This document shows positions 49,738-57,001 of a stretch of 59,510 nucleotides of DNA, in pieces. The stretch's first letter is position 1, and the number at the start of each line of letters is the position of its first letter. The stretch lies in the NCBI GenBank assembly GCA_036387255.1, contig DASVUC010000182.1:1-59510 (forward strand), written 5' to 3'. The stretch comes from DASVUC01 sp036387255 (GTDB lineage Bacteria; Planctomycetota; Phycisphaerae; Tepidisphaerales; Tepidisphaeraceae). The notes under the pieces were generated by a model. That model was given only the letters and a program-made list of their open reading frames with translations. It did no database searches and was not told the origin of the DNA. Both the position numbers and the translations under genes were made by a program.

Positions 49738-49758
49738 GTTCGAATCTCACCTTCGGCT
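49738..49758 (+). repeat. Attachment-site copy, displaced tRNA-Thr 3' end
   Basis: GTTCGAATCTCACCTTCGGC plus T, identical to 47822-47842; sequence before it does not resemble a tRNA. Confidence 0.7.
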
Positions 49759-49926
49759 TTTCGGGGATTCTCAACTGGTTTTCAACTCGGATCATGCCGC
49801 GTAAGCTTATCCCGCGCTTATCGTTTCGGCCGCCCCGGTGAGGCGGCGGATCTTTGCTTTGCCATCAGGGGAAGTGCTGATTTGCTGGTTGTCGAAAGTT
49901 AAAGACTCAGCTACGTTTAACCCGCC

Positions 49927-51507
49927 GTGCATCCACCGGAACCCTCTCATCCGACATCGCCTATTCCTGAGCCGACACCGCTTGATCCGCGGTCGTGGCT
50001 GGGCTCCATTGTCGAATCCTCCGACGACGCGATCGTCAGCAAAACGCTGGAAGGCATCGTCACCACCTGGAACAAGTCCGCGGAGCGAATTTTTGGTTAC
50101 ACCGCCGCGGACATGGTAGGCAAGCCGATTCTCATCATGATCCCCGAGGATCGGCAGCAGGAAGAGCCGATGATCCTTCAGCGGATCCGCAACGGTCAGC
50201 GTGTCGATCACTTTGAGACCGTGCGCCGGCGTAAAGACGGGACGTTCGTGAACGTGTCCGTGACAATCTCACCGGTGCGCGATGCGACAGGCAAGATCGT
50301 CGGCGCATCCAAGATCGCCCGCGACATCACGATGCAAAAGCGTGTGGAGGCGGAACTGGTCGCAGCCCGCGAGGCGGCGGAGCGCGCCCGCGAAGTCGCT
50401 GAAGCCGCCAACCGCGCCAAGGATCATTTCTTGAGCGTGCTTTCGCACGAGCTGCGCACGCCTTTGACGCCGGTGCTGGGGGCCATCAGCTTCATCGAGC
50501 AGAACGAGGCGCTACCGCAGAACGTCCGCGAGCAGGTGAGCATGATTCGCCGGAACGTGGAAACCCAGGCGCGCCTCGTCGACGACCTGCTGGATCTGAC
50601 GCGCATTGCCCGCGGCAAGATGCGGCTGCATTTCGAGGTCGTCGATGCCCATACCGTCGTCCGCAACGTCATCAAGATGTTCCAGAACGAGATCGACGAG
50701 AAAGCCTTGGCGGTGACGACGGCGCTGCGCGCCCAGGAATACCACATCTGGGCTGACGCCGGGCGCTTTCAGCAGATCATCCTGAATCTGCTGTCCAACG
50801 CGATCAAGTTCACGCCGAAGAACGGCTCCATCACGCTCCGCTCGTCGAACGATGGAGCGGACCTGAAAATCGAGGTGCTCGATAACGGCGTGGGGATCGA
50901 GGCGGATGTCCTGCCGCGGCTGTTCACCGCCTTCGAGCAGGGCGAGCAATCCATTAACCGCAGGTTTGGCGGCTTGGGGCTTGGCTTGTCGATCGTGAAG
51001 GCGCTGATGGAGATGCATTCCGGCTCCGTTGATGCCCGTAGCGCAGGACGGGACCAGGGGACGCTGATTTCCCTGACGGTACCCACGGTTTCTCCTTCAA
51101 GCCCGCCAGGGGGCGCCACGGCGAAGGCAGTTTCATCCGCCTTGAGCAAGCACTACCGCATCCTGCTGGTGGAGGATCATGCTGACACGCGGCACGTGAT
51201 GACGCTGCTGCTCCGCAGCTTCGGTTGCGAAGTCGCGGTGGCAGGATCGGTCAAAGAAGCAACCGAGTTGGCGTTGCGCGAGACATTCGACCTGCTCGTC
51301 TCGGACATCGGCCTGCCCGATGGCACAGGGCTCGACGTGATGAAGAACATCAGCCAGCTTCAGCATGTCCGGGCAATCGCGATCAGCGGCTTTGGGCAGG
51401 AAGAGGATCTCCGTCGAAGCCGTGAGGCCGGCTTTGCCACCCACCTCACCAAGCCTGTCAACCTCAAGACGCTCCAGGAAGCGATCGAGAAAGTGGCGCA
51501 GAAGTAA
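49927..51507 (+). CDS. Hybrid histidine kinase (PAS-HisKA-HATPase-REC)
   Basis: 526 residues with a GTG start. Residues 25-145 are a PAS domain (SIVESSDDAIVSKTLEGIVT; KSAERIFGYTAADMVGKP). A short helix leads to the HisKA domain with LSVLSHELRTPLTPVLGAIS near 172 (phosphorylated His). The ATPase has IILNLLSNAIKFTPKNGSIT near 280 and GGLGLGLSIVKALMEMHSG near 347. A receiver domain follows from about residue 400 (ILLVEDHADTRHVMTLLLRS; Asp in LLVSDIGLPDGTGLD). It is outside the tRNA-Thr element and has no adjacent output regulator; its stimulus is unknown. The region upstream (49759-49926) shows no good ribosome-binding site. Confidence 0.9.
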   Translation: MHPPEPSHPTSPIPEPTPLDPRSWLGSIVESSDDAIVSKTLEGIVTTWNKSAERIFGYTAADMVGKPILIMIPEDRQQEEPMILQRIRNGQRVDHFETVRRRKDGTFVNVSVTISPVRDATGKIVGASKIARDITMQKRVEAELVAAREAAERAREVAEAANRAKDHFLSVLSHELRTPLTPVLGAISFIEQNEALPQNVREQVSMIRRNVETQARLVDDLLDLTRIARGKMRLHFEVVDAHTVVRNVIKMFQNEIDEKALAVTTALRAQEYHIWADAGRFQQIILNLLSNAIKFTPKNGSITLRSSNDGADLKIEVLDNGVGIEADVLPRLFTAFEQGEQSINRRFGGLGLGLSIVKALMEMHSGSVDARSAGRDQGTLISLTVPTVSPSSPPGGATAKAVSSALSKHYRILLVEDHADTRHVMTLLLRSFGCEVAVAGSVKEATELALRETFDLLVSDIGLPDGTGLDVMKNISQLQHVRAIAISGFGQEEDLRRSREAGFATHLTKPVNLKTLQEAIEKVAQK

Positions 51508-51633
51508 CTTCTCGTCAGGTTCCGCGCTCGCGGCCTCTAAGCACGTGGTCCCGCAAATTGTCAAGAATTCAGTTGTTTCTGCCGGCGCGCCACGTCATTG
51601 TGGTAAACCTCTTCTCACATCTCAGGAGATTTC

Positions 51634-52080
51634 ATGGCCAAACAGGCTGCGAAACGATCAACCGGCAAAGGGGCAGGCAAGGGTGGTAAGAGTGCGGGCG
51701 GCAAAGCGCGCACCGCAGGCGCATCGCGCGGACGCGCGACCTCCGGACGCGCAACGTCCGGCCGCGCGACGGGCGGCAAGGGCGGCGGTCGCGCCGGCGC
51801 TGCCCGTAAATCAACCACCCGCGCCACCACCGGCCGCTCAAGCGGTGCAGGCAAGACGATGGGTCGAAAGGCGGCGACGTCTCCAGCAAGACGAAAACCA
51901 GCCAAGCGCGCCGCGCGACCCCGCGCTCAGCAGGCAACCGTTGCCGCCCCCGCGATGACGGAAGAGACCATGACCGGTCTCGCCGGCGAGGCGATGATGG
52001 GCGGCGGGGCGCCTGAGACTCAAGCCTCCGCCGCCGCCGACCTGGGCACGGATGGCAGCGACGGATCGCAGGGCGTGTAG
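51634..52080 (+). CDS. Histone-H1-like basic protein
   Basis: 148 residues. The first 95 are very rich in Lys, Arg, Ala, Gly, Ser and Thr, with repeats such as GRATSGRATSGRATGG and KPAKRAARPRAQ, and have no fold. The last 50 are acidic to neutral (EETMTGLAGEAMMGGG). This resembles the histone-H1-like, alanine/lysine-rich DNA-binding proteins of several bacterial phyla. AGGAG five bases upstream of the ATG (CAGGAGATTTC) supports the start. It probably coats or compacts DNA; no genetic context adds to that. Its low complexity makes homology by composition unreliable. Confidence 0.65.
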   Translation: MAKQAAKRSTGKGAGKGGKSAGGKARTAGASRGRATSGRATSGRATGGKGGGRAGAARKSTTRATTGRSSGAGKTMGRKAATSPARRKPAKRAARPRAQQATVAAPAMTEETMTGLAGEAMMGGGAPETQASAAADLGTDGSDGSQGV

Positions 52081-52237
52081 GCGATCCTGTCCCCTTACAG
52101 AAGTCGGCGTCTGTGATCTGAACGCCAGGGGCGAGACACAATCTCGCGCCTACTGGTCGTTCATCCCCTTCCAGCGGCAAGACTTGTGTTGCCCTCTTCC
52201 GCGGCGCAACGCAGCGTCGCTGCCGGCGTCGAGCGGT

Positions 52238-52699
52238 TTATGTTCCGCCTTGCGTCATGAATCCGATGTCCTGGTTGTTCATCGGCTGGAAGGAAAAGTC
52301 GTACAGCCGCTGATCCGCCTGAAAGATCGACATGTTGACGCGAAGCGGATCCGCGACCGTCGCCGGTGAGAGGACAGAGGCATTATCGGTCAGTCGCGTC
52401 GCCTGCACCTGATAGGTGTAGTTGTTATCGCGGAGGTGCTGCCAGAGCGCACGAATCGCGGCCGCCTGCGCGGCGCGGTCGGGGGCGGTGGTGATCTGGT
52501 TCGCATACGCTTCGAGCGTCTCTGCGCGCGTTCGATACACCTGTGGGTTGGCGCTTTGCGCTTCCGCCGCCGTCTGCTGCGAAGGCACCGGTGTATCGAC
52601 GGTATGCTCAACCCGCGTCTGTCGCGCCGGCCGCTGCTGGTGCTGGCAGCCGATCAGTGCGATAAGACCAAGGGTGATCAGCGTTGCATGTTTAGCCAT
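52238..52699 (-). CDS. Small lipoprotein of unknown function
   Basis: 153 residues from the Met at 52699; the longer frame begins 33 codons earlier without signal features. The start AKHATLITLGLIALIGCQHQ is a lipoprotein signal with lipobox LIGC. The mature part is helical with many Ala, Gln and Arg, ending in FSFQPMNNQDIGFMTQGGT. No fold recognised. It starts 26 bp after the stop of tyrA on the same strand and may share its transcript. Confidence 0.6.
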   Translation of the reverse strand: MAKHATLITLGLIALIGCQHQQRPARQTRVEHTVDTPVPSQQTAAEAQSANPQVYRTRAETLEAYANQITTAPDRAAQAAAIRALWQHLRDNNYTYQVQATRLTDNASVLSPATVADPLRVNMSIFQADQRLYDFSFQPMNNQDIGFMTQGGT

Positions 52700-52725
52700 A
52701 TTTTCTCCGCAGGTGGGGGGTCTTG

Positions 52726-53631
52726 TCATTCCGCGTGAAGTTCCTTGAGCTTGGCTTCGAGCAACTGAGCGCGGCGCTGGGCAACACGATTCAACCATCG
52801 TGCCAGCTCGTCCGCCCGCGCGGGCTCCAGCATGTTAACGAGATCATCAAGATTGGCGCGAAGGCGTTTGAGCGACTCAACTACGTTATCGCGATTGTCT
52901 TGAAAGATGTCGCGCCATAATCCGCCATCGCCGCCGGCGACGCGCGTGGTGTCGAGAAATCCTTGACCCGCCAGGGTCAGTGCGGCTTCCTCCTGCATGG
53001 CGACCAGCGCCGCCGCCACCGCATGGGGAAGGTGGCTGATGTCGCAGATCAGCCGATCGTGTTCTTCCGGGGACATGCGGATCGTCTTGCAGCCGAGCAG
53101 TTTCCAGAACGATTCGACTTTATTCAGCGCAACGGAATCGGTGCGATCGACAGGCGTGAGAATGCAGCGCGCGCCTCTGAAGAGGTCCGGCTTTGCGAAC
53201 TCGACGCCGCGTTTCTCGCTGCCCGCCATGGGGTGCGAACCGACAAAAAACGCGCCGCGCGGGAGCAGCGTCTCTGCGGCACGGACGATCGATCGCTTCG
53301 TCGAGCCGACATCGGTGACGAGCGCACGTTCTCGCAGGTGGGGTGCGATTTGCTTGAGCAGTGACTCGAACAGACCCACCGGCGTCGCCAGGAGCACAAG
53401 ATCAGCGTGGACGACCGCTCTTTCCGGTGAATCAAACGCTTCATCAATAGCCCCCATTTGAATCGCCGTCTCAAGCGTTGAAGCGCGATGCCCGTAGCCG
53501 ACGACGTGGTAGTTCGTGCCCGCGGCTTTCAGCGCCAGCCCGACCGAGCCGCCGAGCAGACCAACACCCAGAATTGCGATGCGCGGTTGAGCCACGCGTG
53601 GAAAGGTAATGAGGCGGTCGCGATGGGGCAA
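52726..53631 (-). CDS. tyrA: Prephenate dehydrogenase
   Basis: Up to 301 residues, from a TTG; a GTG twelve codons later (53595) is an alternative start. It oxidises prephenate to hydroxyphenylpyruvate in tyrosine synthesis. The NAD motif is ILGVGLLGGSVGLAL near 20-34, DVGSTKRSIVRAAE near 108 and FFVGSHPMAGSEKRGVEFA near 128 hold catalytic residues, and SHLPHAVAAALVAMQ near 209 is the His-rich helix. It ends without an ACT domain. With pheA (39090) the window covers both terminal aromatic branches. The small lipoprotein follows. Confidence 0.95.
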   Translation of the reverse strand: MPHRDRLITFPRVAQPRIAILGVGLLGGSVGLALKAAGTNYHVVGYGHRASTLETAIQMGAIDEAFDSPERAVVHADLVLLATPVGLFESLLKQIAPHLRERALVTDVGSTKRSIVRAAETLLPRGAFFVGSHPMAGSEKRGVEFAKPDLFRGARCILTPVDRTDSVALNKVESFWKLLGCKTIRMSPEEHDRLICDISHLPHAVAAALVAMQEEAALTLAGQGFLDTTRVAGGDGGLWRDIFQDNRDNVVESLKRLRANLDDLVNMLEPARADELARWLNRVAQRRAQLLEAKLKELHAE

Positions 53632-53726
53632 GGAAGCGAAACCTCAGCGGGGAACGGGGGCCTTTTCCAGCAACGCCGCCTGGCGGCTCGGGTACAATAG
53701 TCGTCGTCGCACTGGAAAGGATCGTT

Positions 53727-55118
53727 ATGTCCAGGGGAATCGCCGCGCCGGCGGATGCGTTCGCGCCTTTTGTACCGACGGAAGAGCAGCCGTTTGGCGC
53801 GCAGCGGCTGGGACATTTACTCCGCCGCACCACCTTCGGCGCCACCCCCGAGCGGCTGAGCAAGTTCGCGGGCAAGTCACCCGCCGACGTGATCGACTGG
53901 CTCTTCGATTTCGATCCGGAGGAGGATCCGTTCCAGCAGTTTGTCGATCAGCTCGAGGGGTTCGTCAACCTCAATCAGTCGCAGTCGGTCGCGAGCTACT
54001 GGTACTACCGCATGCTCAATTCGCCGCAACCGTTGCAGGAGCGGCTGGCGCTTTTCTGGCACGGACACTTCGCCACCGGCGCGGGCAAAGTCGAGCGCGG
54101 CCGGCTGATGCATCAGCAGATCCAGCTCTTCCGCCAGAAAGGCCCGGGCAGCTTTCGAGATTTGCTCATCGCGGTCGGACGAGATCCCGCGATGCTGATC
54201 TGGCTGGATGGCCAAGCCAATCGTAAGGGCAAGCCCAACGAGAACTACGCGCGCGAGGTGATGGAACTGTTCACACTAGGCATCGGCAATTACAGCGAGA
54301 AGGACATCAAGGAGCTCGCTCGCGCGTTCACCGGCTGGCGCGTGCAGGAAGAAGAAGCCAAGTTCGATCCGAAGCAGTTTGACGATGGGGAAAAGGAACT
54401 GCTGGGCGCGACCGGAAAGTTCAACAGCGAATCCGCGGCCGATGTGCTCCTGAAACAGCCGGCGTGTTCGCGCTTCATCTCCAGCAAGCTCCTGCGAGAG
54501 TTCGTGCACCCGGAACCGGAGCCGGTGCATGTGGATCGTTACGCCAGGCGCCTTGTCGATACAAAGTGGAACATCAAGACGGTCCTTCGCGAGATGCTCG
54601 CCAGCCGGTTGTTCTTCAGCGACTGGAGCTACCGCAGCCGGATCAAAAGCCCGATTGAGCTGGCGGTGGGAGCGGCACAAGTCGTCGGCGGCAAGGTGGA
54701 CGCCAACTTCCTCCGCGAATCATGCACACGCATGGGCCAAAACCTGCTCAATCCGCCCAACGTTAAAGGCTGGCCCGGGAACGAAGACTGGATCAATGCC
54801 AACACCGTGATGCTCCGCTTCAACTTCGCGATGCAGATCACCAGCCAGCGGCAGCAGGAGTTCGTCCGCAAGACGGATTTCGATAAGTGGCTGAAGCAAA
54901 CCGGCGTGAAGACGGCGGATGACGTCGTCAACTACTACGCGAAGCTGATGCTCGACGGTAAGCTTGATGACGACGCGAAGGAAAAGCTGCTCGACTTCAT
55001 GGACCGTGGGCCAAAAGGCGAGAAGAAATCGTTCGTGCTGACGAGCGAGACCGTGAACACAAAGGTGAAGGGTTTGCTGCACCTGATGATGGCGATGCCG
55101 CAGTACCAGTTGGCTTAG
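53727..55118 (+). CDS. DUF1800 family protein
   Basis: 463 residues of the DUF1800 family, common in planctomycetes and usually encoded beside a DUF1501 protein, as here. It opens RLGHLLRRTTFGATPERLSK near 27, has LFWHGHFATGAGKV near 111, NENYAREVMELFTLGIGNYS near 171, LARAFTGWRV near 196 and the late ESCTRMGQNLLNPPNVKGWP near 330. The function is unknown. GGAAAGG lies before the ATG and a good -10 box TACAAT (53693-53698) upstream, although the -35 is poor. DUF1501 follows 60 bp later, so they are cotranscribed. Confidence 0.93.
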   Translation: MSRGIAAPADAFAPFVPTEEQPFGAQRLGHLLRRTTFGATPERLSKFAGKSPADVIDWLFDFDPEEDPFQQFVDQLEGFVNLNQSQSVASYWYYRMLNSPQPLQERLALFWHGHFATGAGKVERGRLMHQQIQLFRQKGPGSFRDLLIAVGRDPAMLIWLDGQANRKGKPNENYAREVMELFTLGIGNYSEKDIKELARAFTGWRVQEEEAKFDPKQFDDGEKELLGATGKFNSESAADVLLKQPACSRFISSKLLREFVHPEPEPVHVDRYARRLVDTKWNIKTVLREMLASRLFFSDWSYRSRIKSPIELAVGAAQVVGGKVDANFLRESCTRMGQNLLNPPNVKGWPGNEDWINANTVMLRFNFAMQITSQRQQEFVRKTDFDKWLKQTGVKTADDVVNYYAKLMLDGKLDDDAKEKLLDFMDRGPKGEKKSFVLTSETVNTKVKGLLHLMMAMPQYQLA

Positions 55119-55178
55119 CTTCTCTCCCGCCTCTTGCAGGAGCTGGTCAGGGTGAGAGTGTAGCTCGAGGAAACAATT

Positions 55179-56414
55179 ATGAAGACGACACGACGCGACG
55201 TTCTGAAGGTGGGTCTCTCGGGCCTGGGCGTCCTCTCTCTCTCGACATCCGTCCCTTCGTTCCTGTCGCAGTTCGCTTTCGCAGAGACGGCGACCGCTTC
55301 GCCAGTCGCGAGCGACAACATCCTCGTCGTCGTCCAACTCTCCGGCGGCAACGACGGCCTGAACACTGTCATCCCCATCGGCAACGATGACTACGTCAAG
55401 GCGCGCCCGAATATCGCGATCAAGGATCGTCACCACCGCCTGGGCGACAACTTTGCGCTCAATCCCGGGCTCAAGGATTTCAAGGACCTGTTTGATGATG
55501 CGAAGCTCGCCGTCATCAACGGCTGCGGCTACCCCAACCCCAACCGCTCGCACTTCCGCTCGATGGAAATCTGGCACACTGCCAACCCGAGCGACACCTA
55601 CGAACCAACAGGCTGGCTGGGGCACTACGTCGACCACATGGTGCGCGGCACCAGCTCGCTGATGTCCGCGGTCAACATCGGTCCGGAGCTGCCTCTGGCG
55701 CTGGTGGCAGAGAAGACGACGGTGCCGTCGATTCAGTCGATCGACGACTTCCGCATTCGCACCGATCCCAATGTGCCGCAGGATGCGAAGATCAAAGAGC
55801 AGATCATCCGCGAGCTCAACGCCGCCAGGGAGAGCACGCCGGCGCTTCAGTACCTCTCGCGCCAGGCGACGAACGCCATTGTGGAAGCGGATCAGATTCG
55901 CAAAGTCACCAGCGCGTACAAGCCGGATGTGGAATATCCGTATGGCCTCGGCCAGCAGCTCAAGCTCATCGCCCAGATTATTTCCGGAAACTTCGGCACG
56001 CGCATCTTCTACTGCCAGTCGGGCGGCTTCGACACCCACGCGAGCCAGACCGGCCAGCACGAACGCATCCTGAGCAACGTCGCCTCAGCCATCCGCGCCT
56101 TCCATAAGGACATGGAAGCGAAGGGGCTGGGCAATAAGGTGACGGTGATGTGCTTCAGCGAGTTCGGCCGCCGGGTAAACCAGAACTCCTCGGCGGGCAC
56201 GGATCACGGAACCGCCGGCCCCATGTTCGTCTCCGGCGCCGCCGTCAAACCCGGCGTCTACGGCGCATACCCCTCGCTGACGGACCTGGACAACGGCGAC
56301 CTGAAATACACCACCGACTTCCGTCGAGTTTACGCAACCCTTCTGGAGAAATGGCTGAACGCCGATTCAGCCGCGCTCCTCAAAAACAAGTTCGAGCCGC
56401 TCGCGTTTCTGTAA
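55179..56414 (+). CDS. Tat-exported DUF1501 protein
   Basis: 411 residues of the DUF1501 (alkaline-phosphatase-like) family. Residues 1-35 are a twin-arginine signal (TTRRDVLKVGLSGLGVLSL) with cleavage near AFAET. The core has LVVVQLSGGNDGLNTVIPIG near 48, SHFRSMEIWHTAN near 124, SGGFDTHASQTGQH near 280, and EFGRRVNQNSSAGTDHGTAG near 328, with clusters of Asp and His fit for metal binding. It is probably exported and works with the DUF1800 protein, but its substrate is unknown. GAGGAAACAATT precedes the ATG. Confidence 0.93.
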   Translation: MKTTRRDVLKVGLSGLGVLSLSTSVPSFLSQFAFAETATASPVASDNILVVVQLSGGNDGLNTVIPIGNDDYVKARPNIAIKDRHHRLGDNFALNPGLKDFKDLFDDAKLAVINGCGYPNPNRSHFRSMEIWHTANPSDTYEPTGWLGHYVDHMVRGTSSLMSAVNIGPELPLALVAEKTTVPSIQSIDDFRIRTDPNVPQDAKIKEQIIRELNAARESTPALQYLSRQATNAIVEADQIRKVTSAYKPDVEYPYGLGQQLKLIAQIISGNFGTRIFYCQSGGFDTHASQTGQHERILSNVASAIRAFHKDMEAKGLGNKVTVMCFSEFGRRVNQNSSAGTDHGTAGPMFVSGAAVKPGVYGAYPSLTDLDNGDLKYTTDFRRVYATLLEKWLNADSAALLKNKFEPLAFL

Positions 56415-56434
56415 TCGGTTTTCCCCCGCAACAC

Positions 56435-56956
56435 CTACTCATACTTCAGCACAGAGTGCACTGCGTACGGCGTCACCTTCGCGCGTCCGCCAAGCCCGAT
56501 TAATTCCGTAAGCACTGCAATTCCAGCGATCTCCCCGCCCAGATCGTTCACCAGGTCGCAACACGCCTTCATCGTCCCGCCGGTCGCCAGCACGTCATCC
56601 ACAATCAGCACGCGCTGCCCCTTCACGATTGAATCCGCGTGCATCTCCAGCGTGTCCTTGCCGTACTCGAGGTCATAAGTCTTGGACACCTTCTTATGCG
56701 GCAGCTTCCCTGGCTTGCGGACAATGACAAACCCCGCGCTCAGGCAGCACGCCACCGCCGTTCCGAAGATGAAGCCGCGCGATTCGGCGCCGACGACCAA
56801 ATCGATGTTCTTTCCGCGGAACGGATTGGCCATCAGCTCAATCGCCAGCGCCAAACCTGACGCGTCGGCAAGCAGGGGGGTGATGTCGCGGAAAAGAATT
56901 CCCGGCTTGGGAAAGTCCTGGATGTCACGAATGAGGCGCTTGAGCGATTCAGCCAT
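56435..56956 (-). CDS. apt: Adenine phosphoribosyltransferase
   Basis: 173 residues, the usual size. It recycles adenine with PRPP to AMP. The N-terminus has IRDIQDFPKPGILFRDITPL, the middle VVGAESRGFIFGTAVACCLS, and the PRPP loop is VLIVDDVLATGGTMKACCDL near 117-136. The gene is convergent with the DUF1501 gene 20 bp away. The start Met is followed by the family's usual short N-terminus. No unusual features. Confidence 0.96.
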   Translation of the reverse strand: MAESLKRLIRDIQDFPKPGILFRDITPLLADASGLALAIELMANPFRGKNIDLVVGAESRGFIFGTAVACCLSAGFVIVRKPGKLPHKKVSKTYDLEYGKDTLEMHADSIVKGQRVLIVDDVLATGGTMKACCDLVNDLGGEIAGIAVLTELIGLGGRAKVTPYAVHSVLKYE

Positions 56957-57001
56957 AGGATAAAGATTCTACCGATCTGGCTCATCGAATCGAGCGATGC
57001 G

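Larger units (their letters stand above)
47822..49758. mobile_element. Integrase-less element in tRNA-Thr(CGT), about 1.9 kb
   Basis: A 21-bp exact direct repeat of the tRNA-Thr 3' end lies at 47822-47842 and again at 49738-49758, 1916 bp apart. The tRNA is complete at the left copy; the right copy is only the displaced 3' end, with no tRNA body before it. Between them are a response regulator and a histidine kinase gene, both on the plus strand. No integrase gene is present. The element resembles the one in tRNA-Ala in size, gene number and lack of recombinase. GGGAACA repeats were not seen here; two TGGAGCG copies (47905 and 47913) were noticed near the left end only. Confidence 0.7.

Noticed and set aside
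54720..56060. Open frame of 446 residues opposite the DUF1800/DUF1501 genes
   Set aside because: No motifs and it spans two genes with clear family signatures on the other strand.
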